Shown: positions 1 to 9,557, numbered from the stretch's first letter. The stretch is DNA of 64,000 bases from an uncultured Oscillospiraceae bacterium (GCA_947632005.1 CANRNU010000007.1:1-64000); one strand, 5' to 3'. Notes: generated by a model from the sequence alone, not told the origin. A program made the numbers and translations.

Positions 1-375
1 GGCCTGGCCGCCTATGACTTCGGGGACTCCATCCGCTTCGGCGCGGCCACCGCCGCCGAGGATGAGAAGGACCTGACAAAGATGGAGATGAGCCTGGATG
101 CCTTTGAGACCTACACCCGGGGCTTCATTACCGCCTGCCCGGGCCTGACGGCCCGGGAGCGGGAGACCCTGCCGCTGGGGGCCAAGATCATGACCCTGGA
201 GTGCGGCGTACGGTTTCTCACCGACTACCTGGAGGGGGACAAGTACTTCTCCATCCACCGGCCTGAGCACAACCTGGACCGGGCCCGGACCCAGTTCAAG
301 CTGGTGGCGGACATGGAAAAGAAGTGGGACGCCATGAATGCCATCGTGGCAAAGGTGTCCCAGGCGGCTGTGTAA
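1..375 (+). CDS. C-terminal part of an N-acetylhexosamine 1-kinase-like phosphotransferase (5' end outside window)
   Basis: The open frame runs from base 1, so only the last 124 residues are visible. The segment has the YDFGDSIRFGA and TAAEDEKDL blocks, followed by ECGVRFLTDYLEGD and HNLDRARTQFKLV. These match what I remember of the C-terminus of NahK-type kinases and related aminoglycoside-phosphotransferase-fold proteins, which phosphorylate N-acetylhexosamines at C1 in the cytoplasm. The N-terminal ATP-binding half is missing, so substrate cannot be judged. The internal ATG at 82 is not the start, because conserved sequence continues upstream of it. Confidence 0.7.
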   Translation, partial: GLAAYDFGDSIRFGAATAAEDEKDLTKMEMSLDAFETYTRGFITACPGLTARERETLPLGAKIMTLECGVRFLTDYLEGDKYFSIHRPEHNLDRARTQFKLVADMEKKWDAMNAIVAKVSQAAV

Positions 376-383
376 ATATGACC

Positions 384-420
384 CATGCTCCCGGTCTGCC
401 CGCGGCGGACCGGGAGCATG
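384..420 (+). terminator. Strong hairpin after the partial kinase gene
   Basis: A 13-bp perfect inverted repeat (384-396 with 408-420, arm CATGCTCCCGGTC) lies just after the stop codon at 373-375. Further G-U pairs could close most of the loop. No U-run follows, so it may be a Rho-assisted or weak terminator, or an mRNA 3'-end stabiliser. It separates this gene from the kinase gene that follows. Confidence 0.5.
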
Positions 421-463
421 TCGATCATCGGGCGAAGAGCGGCAGAATGGGGGCGTGAAAAAG

Positions 464-3178
464 ATGGAGCTGGGAGAGAACTGGAAGGGCTGGAAGGAGG
501 TCCGGGTCATCGGCCAGGGCAGCTTCGGTACGGTGTACGAGATCGAGCGGGACGTGCTGGGGATGAGGGAGAAGGCCGCCCTGAAGCACATCACCATCCC
601 CCGGGATGACAGCGAGACGGAGGAACTGGTCAGCGACGGGTATGAGATGGCCGACGTCTCTCAGCGGTACGACAGCTATCTGAAGGACATCGTCCGGGAG
701 TACGCCATCATGGCGTCCCTGAAGGGGAACACCAACATCGTGGACTGCGACGACCTGGACTATCACCCCCGGGAGGGCAAGCCGGGCTGGGAGATCTTCA
801 TCCGGATGGAGCTGCTCACCCCCATGGCAAAGGCCCTGGAGCCGGGCCGGGCGGCGGAACAGGCCCGGCAGGTCGGCACGGACATCTGCCGGGCGCTGGA
901 GCTGTGTGGCCGGCAGCACATCGTCCATCGGGACATCAAACCCCAGAACATCTTCCTGTCCCCCCAGGAGCAGTATAAGCTGGGGGACTTCGGCGTGGCG
1001 AAGGTGGCGTCCCGGACCACAGCGGGGACCCGGGTGGGGACGTTCCGGTACATGGCCCCGGAGGTATACACCGGCCAGCCCTACGGGGCGGCGGCGGACG
1101 TCTATTCTCTGGGTCTGGTGCTGTATTGGATGCTGAACAGGCGGCGTGGCCCCTTTGTGCCGCTGCCGCCGGAGACGCCCACGGCGAGGCAGGAAGAGGA
1201 CGCCCAGGCCCGGCGGCTGCGGGGGGAACCCTTGCCGCCCCCGGCGGACGGGAGCGAAGAACTGAAGCGCATCGTGCTGAAGGCGTGTGCCTACGCGCCG
1301 GAGGACCGGTATCATGACGCGAAGGAGATGCTGGCGGACCTGCAGACGTTGCCGGACGCAGAGCCGGCTGTCTCCGCACCGGTGACCGGGGACGAGACGG
1401 TCGAGGTACAGGAGACGGTGGTCCAGCCGGGACCCTCCCCCATGACGGCGGAGACGGTATACATGGACATGGGCCCGGGACCGATCGGCCTGGCCGCGGA
1501 GGAGACGGTGCTGGAGGAAAAGGCGCCGCCCGCCCCCGCTCCCGTACCGGCGCCACAGCCTCAGCCTGTGCCCCAGCCGGTGCCCGCGCCAAAAAAGAAA
1601 AAGAGAGGCCGCGTGGCCCTGGTCATCGCCGGTGTGGCCGTCGCCCTGCTGGCGGCAGCGCTGGCGGCGGTGTTTGCCCTGCGGGATGGCCGGGAGGCGG
1701 AGTTCAAAGCGGCGGCGCCCTCAGCGGAGCCGACGGAGGATCATGCACTTGCCATGATGGAGCAGGCCGCGGCTGCACAGGCGGAAGATCGGCAGACGGC
1801 GGACCATGCGCTTACCGTGCTGGGGCAGCCAACGACCGTGTCTGCCGGCGGGTACCACACGGTGGGGCTGTGCAATGACGGAACGGCGGAGGCAAAAGGA
1901 TCTAACGTCTACGGTCAGTGCAACGTGGGCGTCTGGACGAAGATCGTGACGGTGGACGCGGGCGAGGACCACACGGTGGGGCTGCGGTCCGACGGCACGG
2001 TGGTGGCCGTTGGGAATAACGATCTTGGTCAGTGCGATGTGAGCGGCTGGACGGACATCGCGGCGGTGTCCGCCGGCGGAAATCACACGGTGGGGCTGCG
2101 CAAAGATGGCACGGCGGTGTCCGTGGGAAATAACGATGCCGGTCAGTGCCATGTGGGCGGCTGGACCGACATCGTAGCGGTGTCCGCCGGCTGGGACCAC
2201 ACGGTGGGGCTGCGCAAAGATGGCACGGTGAAAGCTGTGGGGAGCAGTGTCAACGGCCAGTGCGACGTGGGCGACTGGACGGATATCGCGGCGGTGTCTG
2301 CCGGCTGGAATCACACGGTGGGACTGCGCAAAGACGGCACGGTGGTGGCTGTTGGGGAGAACGGTCACGGCCAGTGCGACGTGAGCGGCTGGACCGACAT
2401 CGTGGCGGTGTCTGCCGGCGGAAACCACACAGTGGGACTGCGCAAAGACGGCACGGTGGTGGCCGTTGGGGAGAACGATGACGGCGAGTGCGATGTGAGC
2501 GGCTGGACCGGCATCGCGGCGGTGTCCGCAGGAGATTTCCACACGGTGGGACTGCGGTCCGACGGCATCGTGGTGGCCGTGGGATCGAACAATCTTGGTG
2601 AGTGCAACGTGAGCGGCTGGAAGGACATCCGGCTGCCCAAAGACGCCGGGCCGGTCGCTGCCGAAGGGTCCGTGACCGCCTATACCGCGCCCACGGAGCT
2701 GGGAGACGAGCCCCTGTCCGGGGTGGTGGAATATGGCGGAGACCTCTATCAGATCCCTGCGCCTTTGCATGCCTTCGAGGAAAACGGCTGGACGATCATG
2801 ACGGACGTGGACCGATGGGATGACAAATGGGATCGTGTGGAGATCATGCGCGGCGGGGTGTCGGACAGCGTTCAGGTCAAAGCTCCCGGCAGCAATGAGG
2901 CGGCGGCGACCGGAGATTGGCTGGTCGTGCAAATATCCGAATACAAAAGTGGTCAGGAGCCCGGAGTCACACTTGTTGCTCCGCCGAACATCCGCATGGG
3001 GATGAGCATGGAGGAACTGTATGCGGTCCTGAGCGGCTGGGATTATTCCGTAAGTATCCCATATTCTGACAAGTATTTTATTGAACAGGGCGGCAGGAGG
3101 CTCGTCGTTGACGTGGATCTGGACAGCGAAACGGTCGAGAGCGTATCCTATATCGATATGGACGCCCTGTACAGCTGA
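464..3178 (+). CDS. Membrane Ser/Thr protein kinase with RCC1-like repeats
   Basis: About 904 residues. An N-terminal Hanks-type kinase domain (about 1-290) has the glycine loop GQGSFGTV, the lysine in AALKHI, the catalytic loop HRDIKPQN (155-162), DFG and APE. A Pro/Glu-rich linker leads to a lysine patch and one membrane helix (about 384-406), so the rest should be outside the cell. The outer part has seven 38-residue RCC1-like repeats (459-724; core AGxxHTVGLRxDGTVxAVG) and a C-terminal domain. That domain and the kinase domain recur in the paralogue directly downstream. ATG 464 is chosen because it aligns with the paralogue's MELG start; GTG 455 is an alternative. Typical PknB/PrkC kinases carry PASTA domains instead. 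The ligand is unknown. Confidence 0.88.
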   Translation: MELGENWKGWKEVRVIGQGSFGTVYEIERDVLGMREKAALKHITIPRDDSETEELVSDGYEMADVSQRYDSYLKDIVREYAIMASLKGNTNIVDCDDLDYHPREGKPGWEIFIRMELLTPMAKALEPGRAAEQARQVGTDICRALELCGRQHIVHRDIKPQNIFLSPQEQYKLGDFGVAKVASRTTAGTRVGTFRYMAPEVYTGQPYGAAADVYSLGLVLYWMLNRRRGPFVPLPPETPTARQEEDAQARRLRGEPLPPPADGSEELKRIVLKACAYAPEDRYHDAKEMLADLQTLPDAEPAVSAPVTGDETVEVQETVVQPGPSPMTAETVYMDMGPGPIGLAAEETVLEEKAPPAPAPVPAPQPQPVPQPVPAPKKKKRGRVALVIAGVAVALLAAALAAVFALRDGREAEFKAAAPSAEPTEDHALAMMEQAAAAQAEDRQTADHALTVLGQPTTVSAGGYHTVGLCNDGTAEAKGSNVYGQCNVGVWTKIVTVDAGEDHTVGLRSDGTVVAVGNNDLGQCDVSGWTDIAAVSAGGNHTVGLRKDGTAVSVGNNDAGQCHVGGWTDIVAVSAGWDHTVGLRKDGTVKAVGSSVNGQCDVGDWTDIAAVSAGWNHTVGLRKDGTVVAVGENGHGQCDVSGWTDIVAVSAGGNHTVGLRKDGTVVAVGENDDGECDVSGWTGIAAVSAGDFHTVGLRSDGIVVAVGSNNLGECNVSGWKDIRLPKDAGPVAAEGSVTAYTAPTELGDEPLSGVVEYGGDLYQIPAPLHAFEENGWTIMTDVDRWDDKWDRVEIMRGGVSDSVQVKAPGSNEAAATGDWLVVQISEYKSGQEPGVTLVAPPNIRMGMSMEELYAVLSGWDYSVSIPYSDKYFIEQGGRRLVVDVDLDSETVESVSYIDMDALYS
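1838..2635 (+). repeat. Seven tandem 114-bp units encoding RCC1-like repeats
   Basis: Seven in-frame copies of 114 bp (38 codons) run without gaps, starting at the GTG of each VSAG or VDAG. Each ends near a GQC or GEC motif followed by a V-x-x-W segment. Copies 3 to 6 are very similar at DNA level, which suggests recent duplication or gene conversion and possible copy-number variation between strains. Confidence 0.9.
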
Positions 3179-3269
3179 TCGCACGGGATATCCCCCATGG
3201 GATGAGCGGGGCGGCAGGACCGCTGGGCGACCGGCACCAGGACGGTTGGGGAAAGAGGCGGAGCGGAAC

Positions 3270-4964
3270 ATGGAGCTGGGAGGGAACTGGAAGGGCTGGA
3301 AGGTGGTCCGGGTCATTGGCCGGGGCAGCTTCGGCACGGTGTACGAGATCGAGCGGGATGTGCTGGGCACGGTGGAAAAGGCCGCCCTGAAGCACATCAC
3401 CATCCCCCGGGACGAGAACGAGACGGAAGAGCTGCTGGGGGACGGCTATGACATGACCAGCATCTCCCGGCGGTATGACAAGTACCTGAAGGACATCGTC
3501 CGGGAGTACACCATCATGGCGTCCCTGAGGGGGAACACCAACATCGTCATCTGCGACGATGTTGAATACAGTCCCCGGGAAGGTGGCGTGGGCTGGGAGA
3601 TCTTCATCCGGATGGAGCTTCTAACCCCCATCCTGCGGGTTATGGACCAGTATGGACGGCCAGAGGACGCGGTATGGATGGGGACAGACCTGTGCCATGC
3701 GCTGGCGCTGTGCGGCGAGCAGCACATCATCCACCGGGACATCAAGCCCCAGAACATCTTCGTGGACCGGCGGGGCCAGTACAAGCTGGGAGATTTCGGT
3801 GTGGCGAAGGTGGCGTCCCGGACCACGGCGGGGACCCGGGTGGGGACGTTCCGGTACATGGCGCCGGAGGTATACCACGGTCAGCCTTACGGAGCGGCGG
3901 CGGACATCTACTCCCTGGGGCTGGTGCTGTACTGGGTGCTGAACAGGCGGCGTGGCCCCTTCGTGCCGCTGCCGCCGGAGACGCCCACGGCGAGGCAGGA
4001 GGAGGACGCCCAGGCCCGGCGGCTGTGTGGGGAGCCCCTGCCGCCCCCGGCGGACGGGAGCGAGGAGCTGAAACGTGTTGTGCTGAAGGCATGCGCCTAC
4101 GCGCCGGAGGACCGGTATCGCAACGCGTGGGAGATGCTGGCGGACCTGCAGGCCCTGGCGGACACGGAGCCGGCGGTTTTCGCACCGGCATATGGAGACG
4201 AGACGGTAGAGGTGGAGGAGACGGTGGTCCAGCCGGGACCCTCCCCTGCGGCGGCGGAGACGGCATACGTGGACATGGGCCCGGCGGAGACCGTAGGCCC
4301 GGACGTGACGGAGCCGGCGCCGGAGGAAAAGGCGCCGCCTGCGCCTCAGCCTGTGCCCCAGCCGACGCCCCCATCCAGACCGGCGCCTGCGTCAGTGCCC
4401 CGGTCCGGAACGGCAAAGCAGGACGGCAAGAGACGGTGGAAACTGGCGGTCATACTGCTGCTCGTTTTGGCGGCTGGGGCGGTGTTTGCCCTGCGGGGCC
4501 GGGGCAGTCAGGATGCCTATGTTCCGCCCGCGGAGCTGGGGGACGACCCGCTGTCCGGCGTGGTGGAGTACGGCGGGGACCTCTACCAGCTGCCCGCGCC
4601 GCTGTCCGCGTTTGAGGCCAACGGCTGGGCGGTGGCAAAAAGGTGGGATTCCGGTGCCGTCGATATCGCGCGCCAGGGGCTGCATGATGATGGCCTTTTC
4701 TTTGACGATTTGCGCAACGACATCGTCTGCTATGGCTATGACGACGAGCCCGCGCTCACGCTCCCTCCCGGCATCACCGTCGGCATGGATCGGTCGGACC
4801 TGATGGCGGCGCTGGAAAAAATCCCCAAAAACATTCTGGTCACGGAAACTGAGCAGGGGTATACCCTCTCCCGCGCCGGCGCCGTTCCCGCGCGCGCTTT
4901 CATTTGTGTCGACACGGAGAGCGACAAGGTCAGCATGATGAGCATTGACATCGGAAACGAATAG
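3270..4964 (+). CDS. Membrane Ser/Thr protein kinase, paralogue of the upstream kinase
   Basis: 564 residues, starting at ATG 3270 after GAGCGGAAC. The kinase domain is nearly the same as in the upstream gene: GRGSFGTV, AALKHI, HRDIKPQN at 155-162, DFG, and long identical stretches around RTTAGTRVGTFRYMAPE. A Pro/Ala-rich linker and one membrane helix (about 391-412) lead to a roughly 150-residue outer domain. That domain starts with the motif ELGDDPLSGVVEYGGDLYQ, shared with the C-terminus of the upstream kinase. There are no RCC1-like repeats here, so the two genes differ mainly by that cassette. They lie 91 bp apart and may be co-transcribed. Substrates and signal are unknown. Confidence 0.88.
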   Translation: MELGGNWKGWKVVRVIGRGSFGTVYEIERDVLGTVEKAALKHITIPRDENETEELLGDGYDMTSISRRYDKYLKDIVREYTIMASLRGNTNIVICDDVEYSPREGGVGWEIFIRMELLTPILRVMDQYGRPEDAVWMGTDLCHALALCGEQHIIHRDIKPQNIFVDRRGQYKLGDFGVAKVASRTTAGTRVGTFRYMAPEVYHGQPYGAAADIYSLGLVLYWVLNRRRGPFVPLPPETPTARQEEDAQARRLCGEPLPPPADGSEELKRVVLKACAYAPEDRYRNAWEMLADLQALADTEPAVFAPAYGDETVEVEETVVQPGPSPAAAETAYVDMGPAETVGPDVTEPAPEEKAPPAPQPVPQPTPPSRPAPASVPRSGTAKQDGKRRWKLAVILLLVLAAGAVFALRGRGSQDAYVPPAELGDDPLSGVVEYGGDLYQLPAPLSAFEANGWAVAKRWDSGAVDIARQGLHDDGLFFDDLRNDIVCYGYDDEPALTLPPGITVGMDRSDLMAALEKIPKNILVTETEQGYTLSRAGAVPARAFICVDTESDKVSMMSIDIGNE

Positions 4965-5193
4965 GAATAAAAAGCGCAAAGTATACAGGCGGAGAAATAC
5001 GGATAATGGAAAGCCCTCTGATGTAGGAAAAAGACTACATCAGGGGGCAATTGTTGTGGAAAGGAGATATCGGCTTACGCAACACATATTGAGAGAGCTC
5101 AAGAGAGTGTACGGCGATAAGATAACACAAAGCGGGAATGACTGAGGTATCAGGAAAGGGAGCGGAGTTTTGCTTGGGTACACTTAAGGGGAG
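4965..5193. other. Kinase/pot convergent intergenic region with a 14-bp hairpin
   Basis: Between the kinase stop and the potCD stop there is a hairpin with a 14-bp stem containing one G-U pair (5013-5026 with 5035-5048, loop of 8 nt). No U-run follows it on the plus strand. A 66-codon reading frame (4945-5145) crosses it, but it overlaps the kinase end, lacks a clear RBS and resembles nothing I recognise. I treat the region as non-coding, with a possible termination function between convergent genes. Confidence 0.45.
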
Positions 5194-7167
5194 TTAGTTG
5201 ATCTTCAATGTCTCCCAGAGGGAGTTGATGTAGTCCAGCAGGTCCCCGTCCAGGTTCCGGTAGGCATAGGCATTGTACTTCTCGGCAAAGTCGCCCCAGT
5301 CGGGATAGAGGATGTCCATGGCATCCTCGCCCATCTCGTCGATGTAATCCTGGTTCTCGTAGACCAGGGTGTTGGGGGAGGCGTACCAGGTGTACTCCGC
5401 GTTGGCGATGGCCGGCTCCTCTGAGAGCATGAAGTTGATGAAGATCTCCGCCAGGTCTTTGTTCTGGCAGCAGGAGGGGATGCACATGGCATCGATGTAG
5501 AAGTTGGTCTCCTCCGGGTAATAGAACTGCAGGTCCACGGTATCTGCCTGGGCGTCCAGCATGGTGAAGTAGTCCCCGGCATAATAGGCGGCGACGGCCC
5601 CTTCTCCGGACTCCATCATATTATAGACCTCGTCCATGACATAGCTCTTCACCAGAGGCCGCTGCTCCAGCAGGGAGTCCAGCGCCCGGTCCCAGACAGA
5701 GCGGTCCGTGGTGTTCACATCCATCCCGGCCCGGTACATGGCCGTGCCGAAGGCGTCCCGGGAGTTGTTGAACTGCAGTATCTGGCCGGCGTATTTCTCA
5801 TTCCACATCAGGTCCCAGCTCCCCGCGTCGTCCGGGTCTACCACGTTGGCGTTGTAGATCACGCCCACGATGCCGTAGGCATAGGGCACGGAGTAGGCGT
5901 CCGCCGGGTCATAGTAGAGCCCGTGGAAGTCCTCGGCGATGTACTGATAGTTGGGGATGTTGTCAAAGTCCAGAGGCAGGAGCATGTCCTCGTCGATCAT
6001 CCGGGCGATCATGTAATCGGAGGGGATGATGACGTCATAGCTCACTGCGCCGGAGCTGAGCTTGGCGTACATGTCCTCGTTGGAGGCAAAGGTGGTGTAG
6101 TTGACCTGCACAGGCCGACCGTATTCCTCCTCGTACCAGGTCTCGAAGGCTTTCACCGTGTCCAGGGAGCCCTCGGAGCCGTCGGAGATGTACTCGCCCC
6201 AGTTGTAGACGTTCAGCACCTGAGGCTTGTTGTCCGTCTCGGTGACGGCGAAGACCACCGCCGCCGCCACGGCTGCCAGGGCCAGGGCGCCGCCGCAGGT
6301 ATAGAGAAGGCGCTGCTTCCGCGGGTCCATGGGGGGCTTTCCGGAGGCAGCCCGCTTGGCCTTCCGGGCAGCGCGGATGCGCTGGGTGTCCTCGCTGTCG
6401 GTCAGGTTGGACAGCAGGAGCAGGGCCAGGATGACGAAGAAGATCAGCGTCGCCAGAGCGTACATATCCGGTGTGACGGTCTTCTTTGTCATGTTATAGA
6501 TGCGGATGGGCAGGGTCTGAAAGCCTGTGCCGGTGGTGAAGTAGCTGATGACAAAGTCGTCCAGACTCAGGGTGAAGGCCATGATCATGCCGGTGACGAT
6601 GGCAGGCATGATCTCGGGCAGCTCCACCTTCCAGAAGGCCCCCCAGGGGGTGCAGCCCAGGTCCATGGCCGCTTCCGGCAGGGAGGCGTCCATCTGCCGC
6701 AGCTTGGGCAGTACCTGCAGGATGACATAGGGCAGGCAGAAGGTGATGTGGGCGATGAGCAGGGTGATGAAGCTCAGACTGTTGGCCAGACCGAGCAGCC
6801 GGCTGGCGAATACGAACATGAGCATCATGGAGATGCCGGTGATGATGTCCGGGTTGATCATGGGGATGTTGGTGACCATGTCCAGGGCCGAGCGCATATA
6901 GCGGCTGCGCATCCGGTGGATGCCCACGGCGGCGGCAGTGCCCATGACGGTGGACACCCCCGCGGAGCATATGGCCAGCACCAGGGTGTTGCGGACGGTC
7001 TTCAGCGTCTCTGTGTCTCGGAACAGTTCCCGGTACCATTTCAGGGAAAAGCCGGAGAACACGGACAGGCTCCTGGCCTCGTTGAAGGAGAACAGCAGCA
7101 ATATGGCGATGGGCGCGAACAGGAACACGAACATCAGGGCGGTGAAAATTTTGGAAGCTCTTTTCAT
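5194..7167 (-). CDS. potCD: Spermidine/putrescine ABC transporter, fused permease (PotC) and substrate-binding protein (PotD)
   Basis: 657 residues. Residues 1 to about 265 form a PotC-type permease with six membrane helices and the cytoplasmic EAA-type loop (EAAMDLGCTPWGAFWKV). A basic linker and another membrane helix (about 285-305) follow. The rest is a PotD-type polyamine-binding domain, recognisable from VLNVYNWGEYI, YDVIIPSDYMI, YAYGIVGVIYN and the C-terminal YPDWGDFAEKYN. Fusion tethers the binding protein to the outer membrane face, so no lipobox is needed. It overlaps potB by 4 nt and is the last gene of potA-potB-potCD. Confidence 0.93.
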   Translation of the reverse strand: MKRASKIFTALMFVFLFAPIAILLLFSFNEARSLSVFSGFSLKWYRELFRDTETLKTVRNTLVLAICSAGVSTVMGTAAAVGIHRMRSRYMRSALDMVTNIPMINPDIITGISMMLMFVFASRLLGLANSLSFITLLIAHITFCLPYVILQVLPKLRQMDASLPEAAMDLGCTPWGAFWKVELPEIMPAIVTGMIMAFTLSLDDFVISYFTTGTGFQTLPIRIYNMTKKTVTPDMYALATLIFFVILALLLLSNLTDSEDTQRIRAARKAKRAASGKPPMDPRKQRLLYTCGGALALAAVAAAVVFAVTETDNKPQVLNVYNWGEYISDGSEGSLDTVKAFETWYEEEYGRPVQVNYTTFASNEDMYAKLSSGAVSYDVIIPSDYMIARMIDEDMLLPLDFDNIPNYQYIAEDFHGLYYDPADAYSVPYAYGIVGVIYNANVVDPDDAGSWDLMWNEKYAGQILQFNNSRDAFGTAMYRAGMDVNTTDRSVWDRALDSLLEQRPLVKSYVMDEVYNMMESGEGAVAAYYAGDYFTMLDAQADTVDLQFYYPEETNFYIDAMCIPSCCQNKDLAEIFINFMLSEEPAIANAEYTWYASPNTLVYENQDYIDEMGEDAMDILYPDWGDFAEKYNAYAYRNLDGDLLDYINSLWETLKIN

Positions 7168-8060
7168 GCCGCGTTCCCCCCATAGGTGTATTTGTTGGTG
7201 AGATGGCGCATGACCGCCATGGCCGCCAGCAGGGCGACCATCAGGATGAAGGCGATGGCTGCGGCGAAGTGCAGGTTATTGGCGGTGTACTGTCCCTCGA
7301 TGGCGTCGCCCAGCAGGAAGAACATGCCGTCGCCCAGCTTTTGGGAGATGTAAAAGGTGCTGATGGAGGGGATCAGGACCATGGTCACCCCATTGACGAT
7401 GCCGGGCATGCTCAGGGGCAGGATGACCCGCCGGAGCACGCCCACCGGGGCGCAGCCCAGGTCCCGGGCCGCCTCGATGAGCCGGTGGTCCATCTTGGCC
7501 ATGATGGAGTACAGGGGCAGGATCATGTAGGGCAGGTAATCGTAGACCATGCCGATGATGACGGCGGTCTCCGTGCCGATGATGTGCACATGGCCCAGGT
7601 GCAGCGCCCCAAGAAAGTTGTTGAGGATGCCTGTGTCCTGCAGGATGGTCATCCAGGCATAGGTCCGGATGAGGAAGTTCATCCACATGGGGATCATGAT
7701 GAGGGTCATCATGGTCTTCTGGGCCTTGGGGGAGGCCCGGGAGATGATGTAGGCCAGGGGATAGCCCAGCAGCAGGCATACGATGGTGGAGATGACCGCC
7801 AGCTTTATGCTGCGCCAGGCGATGACCAGGTAGGTGTGCACCTCGCCGGACGTGCCGTCCGCGCCGGTCACAGAGGACGTGGCGGTGAAGAACCGGGTGA
7901 TGTTGTCGGTGGTGAAGCGGAAGGCGTTGTCGGTGAAGGCATAATAGGCCACAAAAGCCAGGGGCACCAGGATGAAGAGCACGGCCCACAGCTCGTAAGG
8001 GGCGCTGGTGATGCCGGTCACCAGGGAGCTGCCCCGGCGGGCGGTCCGTTTCTGATTCAT
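7164..8060 (-). CDS. potB: Spermidine/putrescine ABC transporter permease PotB
   Basis: 298 residues with about six membrane helices and the EAA-type coupling loop ([17 protein letters not shown]) that contacts the ATPase. It pairs with the permease half of PotCD to form the membrane channel. It overlaps potA by 4 nt upstream and potCD by 4 nt downstream, so translation of the three genes is probably coupled. The N-terminus before the first helix is short and basic, as expected for cytoplasmic orientation. Confidence 0.93.
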   Translation of the reverse strand: MNQKRTARRGSSLVTGITSAPYELWAVLFILVPLAFVAYYAFTDNAFRFTTDNITRFFTATSSVTGADGTSGEVHTYLVIAWRSIKLAVISTIVCLLLGYPLAYIISRASPKAQKTMMTLIMIPMWMNFLIRTYAWMTILQDTGILNNFLGALHLGHVHIIGTETAVIIGMVYDYLPYMILPLYSIMAKMDHRLIEAARDLGCAPVGVLRRVILPLSMPGIVNGVTMVLIPSISTFYISQKLGDGMFFLLGDAIEGQYTANNLHFAAAIAFILMVALLAAMAVMRHLTNKYTYGGNAA

Positions 8061-9175
8061 TCGGACGCCTCGCTTTCCGCGTCGGAGAGCTCGTCGAACT
8101 CGTTGGAAAAGCTCTCATAGTCCCCGTACAGGCCGGAGTACTCGCTCTTTTTCATGATGTGGATGGCGTCCGGCTCTATGTATAGGCCGATCCGCTCGTC
8201 CACGGCCACATAGTCGGTGGTCTGTATCATCCATTTGAAGCCGCCGATGTCCACGATGACCTCGTAGTGGACGCCCATGAAGGTGACGGAGGTGACCACC
8301 CCCTGGAGCATGCCCCGGTCCGGGGCCACGATGTCCACGTCCTCCGGTCGGACCACCACATCCACCGGCTCACTGGGGCCGAAGCCCTCGTCCACGCAGG
8401 TGAAGGTGTGCCCGGAGAAGGATACGGACCGGTCCGCCAGCATCACGCCGTCGACGATGTTGCTCTCCCCGATGAAGTCCGCCACGAAGGCGTTTGTCGG
8501 CTCGTTGTACACATCCACGCTGGAGCCGATCTGCTGGATGCGGCCCTCCGACATGACCACGATGGTGTCGGACATGGAAAGGGCCTCCTCCTGGTCGTGG
8601 GTGACGAACACGAAGGTGATGCCCGTGGCCTTCTGGATGTTCTTCAGTTCCTGCTGCATGTCCTTGCGCAGCTTCAGGTCCAGGGCTGCCAAAGGTTCGT
8701 CCAGCAGCAGCACCCGGGGCTTGCCGATGAGGGCCCGGGCGATGGCCACCCGCTGCTGCTGGCCGCCGGACAGGCTGGTCACGGCCCGGTGCTCAAAGCC
8801 CTTCAGAGCCACCAGGGAGAGCATATCCCGTACCTGCTGGTCGATCTCGTCCCGGGGGACCTTCCGTTCCCGGAGGGGGAAGGCGATGTTCTCGAACACG
8901 TTCAGGTGGGGGAACAGGGCATAGCGCTGGAAGACCGTGTTCACGTTCCGCTTGTGGGGCGGCAGGTCGTTGATGCGCTGGCCCATGAAGATGATATCTC
9001 CGGCGTCGGGGGTCTCGAAGCCGCCGATAAGCCGCAGGGTGGTGGTCTTGCCGCAGCCGGAGGGGCCCAGCAGGGTGATGAACTCGTTGTCGTAGATGTC
9101 CAGACTGATGTTGTCCAGCACCACCTCGCCGTCGAAGGACTTGGTGATGTTTTTCAGTTCGATGATCTTGTCCAT
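8057..9175 (-). CDS. potA: Spermidine/putrescine ABC transporter ATP-binding protein PotA
   Basis: 372 residues from ATG 9175 ([14 protein letters not shown]), with a GGGGGGCGG Shine-Dalgarno-like run just upstream; an in-frame extension to 9358 would run through the leader terminator and is rejected. It has Walker [10 protein letters not shown], signature LSGGQQQR, Walker [13 protein letters not shown] and switch His in [10 protein letters not shown]-terminal TOBE-like domain (about 240-350) is typical of the PotA/MalK class. It powers polyamine import with PotB and PotCD. It is the first gene of the operon and lies behind a long structured leader. Confidence 0.94.
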   Translation of the reverse strand: MDKIIELKNITKSFDGEVVLDNISLDIYDNEFITLLGPSGCGKTTTLRLIGGFETPDAGDIIFMGQRINDLPPHKRNVNTVFQRYALFPHLNVFENIAFPLRERKVPRDEIDQQVRDMLSLVALKGFEHRAVTSLSGGQQQRVAIARALIGKPRVLLLDEPLAALDLKLRKDMQQELKNIQKATGITFVFVTHDQEEALSMSDTIVVMSEGRIQQIGSSVDVYNEPTNAFVADFIGESNIVDGVMLADRSVSFSGHTFTCVDEGFGPSEPVDVVVRPEDVDIVAPDRGMLQGVVTSVTFMGVHYEVIVDIGGFKWMIQTTDYVAVDERIGLYIEPDAIHIMKKSEYSGLYGDYESFSNEFDELSDAESEASE

Positions 9176-9551
9176 GGCGCCGCCCCCCTGAAAATAGAAA
9201 AGTGGAATGTGCCTGGGCACATTCCACTTGCATGCGTGTACGGCTTTTCCGTCAGGATACGACGGGGCCGCCCCAATGGATTTGAGAGTTTTCTGAAAGC
9301 AAAGACGCCTTGCCCTACTCTTACTGACCATTTTACAAGTTTGTGTGCCGCCCGGCACCGGTTATAAAGTAACCAACTTATAAAACTTGAGCCCTGGGCC
9401 TCTCCGGCCCAACTCAATCAATAAGGCAGCTCACGCTGCCGGCCGCATATGCGGCATTCGGCGTTCGACCCGGCTGTCCGTGTGGCCTTGGCCGTTTCCG
9501 GGGAAACGGCGGTCGCATCCTGCTTTGGAAAGACTCTTTCCAATTGAGACG
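9176..9551 (-). promoter_or_regulatory. Long structured potA 5' leader (candidate riboswitch or attenuator, class unknown)
   Basis: From the predicted start near 9551 to the potA ATG there are about 375 nt without a convincing gene. Read on the minus strand, the RNA can form many helices. They include GCCGTTTCC with GGAAACGGC, a hairpin GGCAGC-GTGA-GCTGCC, and a stem GGGCC with GGCCC closed by TTGAG/CTCAA. There is also an 11-bp stem (TTTTATAAGTT with AACTTGTAAAA) enclosing two hairpins, GGTTA/TAACC and GTGCC/GGCAC, as a three-way junction. CCGTC/GACGG follows, then the terminator. I do not recognise a known riboswitch; the T-box core TGGNACCGCG is absent. Confidence 0.6.
9200..9229 (-). terminator. 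Intrinsic terminator in the potA leader (candidate attenuator)
   Basis: A perfect 14-bp inverted repeat (9200-9213 with 9216-9229; arm AAGTGGAATGTGCC) is followed on the minus strand by TTTTCTATTTT, then at once by the potA Shine-Dalgarno run. A terminator here would stop transcription before potA. This implies conditional read-through. Confidence 0.85.
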
Positions 9552-9557
9552 TTCTAC

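Noticed and set aside
4945-5145. 66-codon frame after the second kinase
   Set aside because: Overlaps the kinase end, crosses a perfect hairpin and has no clear start signals or family.
9176-9551. T-box reading of the potA leader
   Set aside because: A terminator is present, but I find no TGGNACCGCG antiterminator core; GGGGCGGCCCC near 9270 only loosely resembles it.
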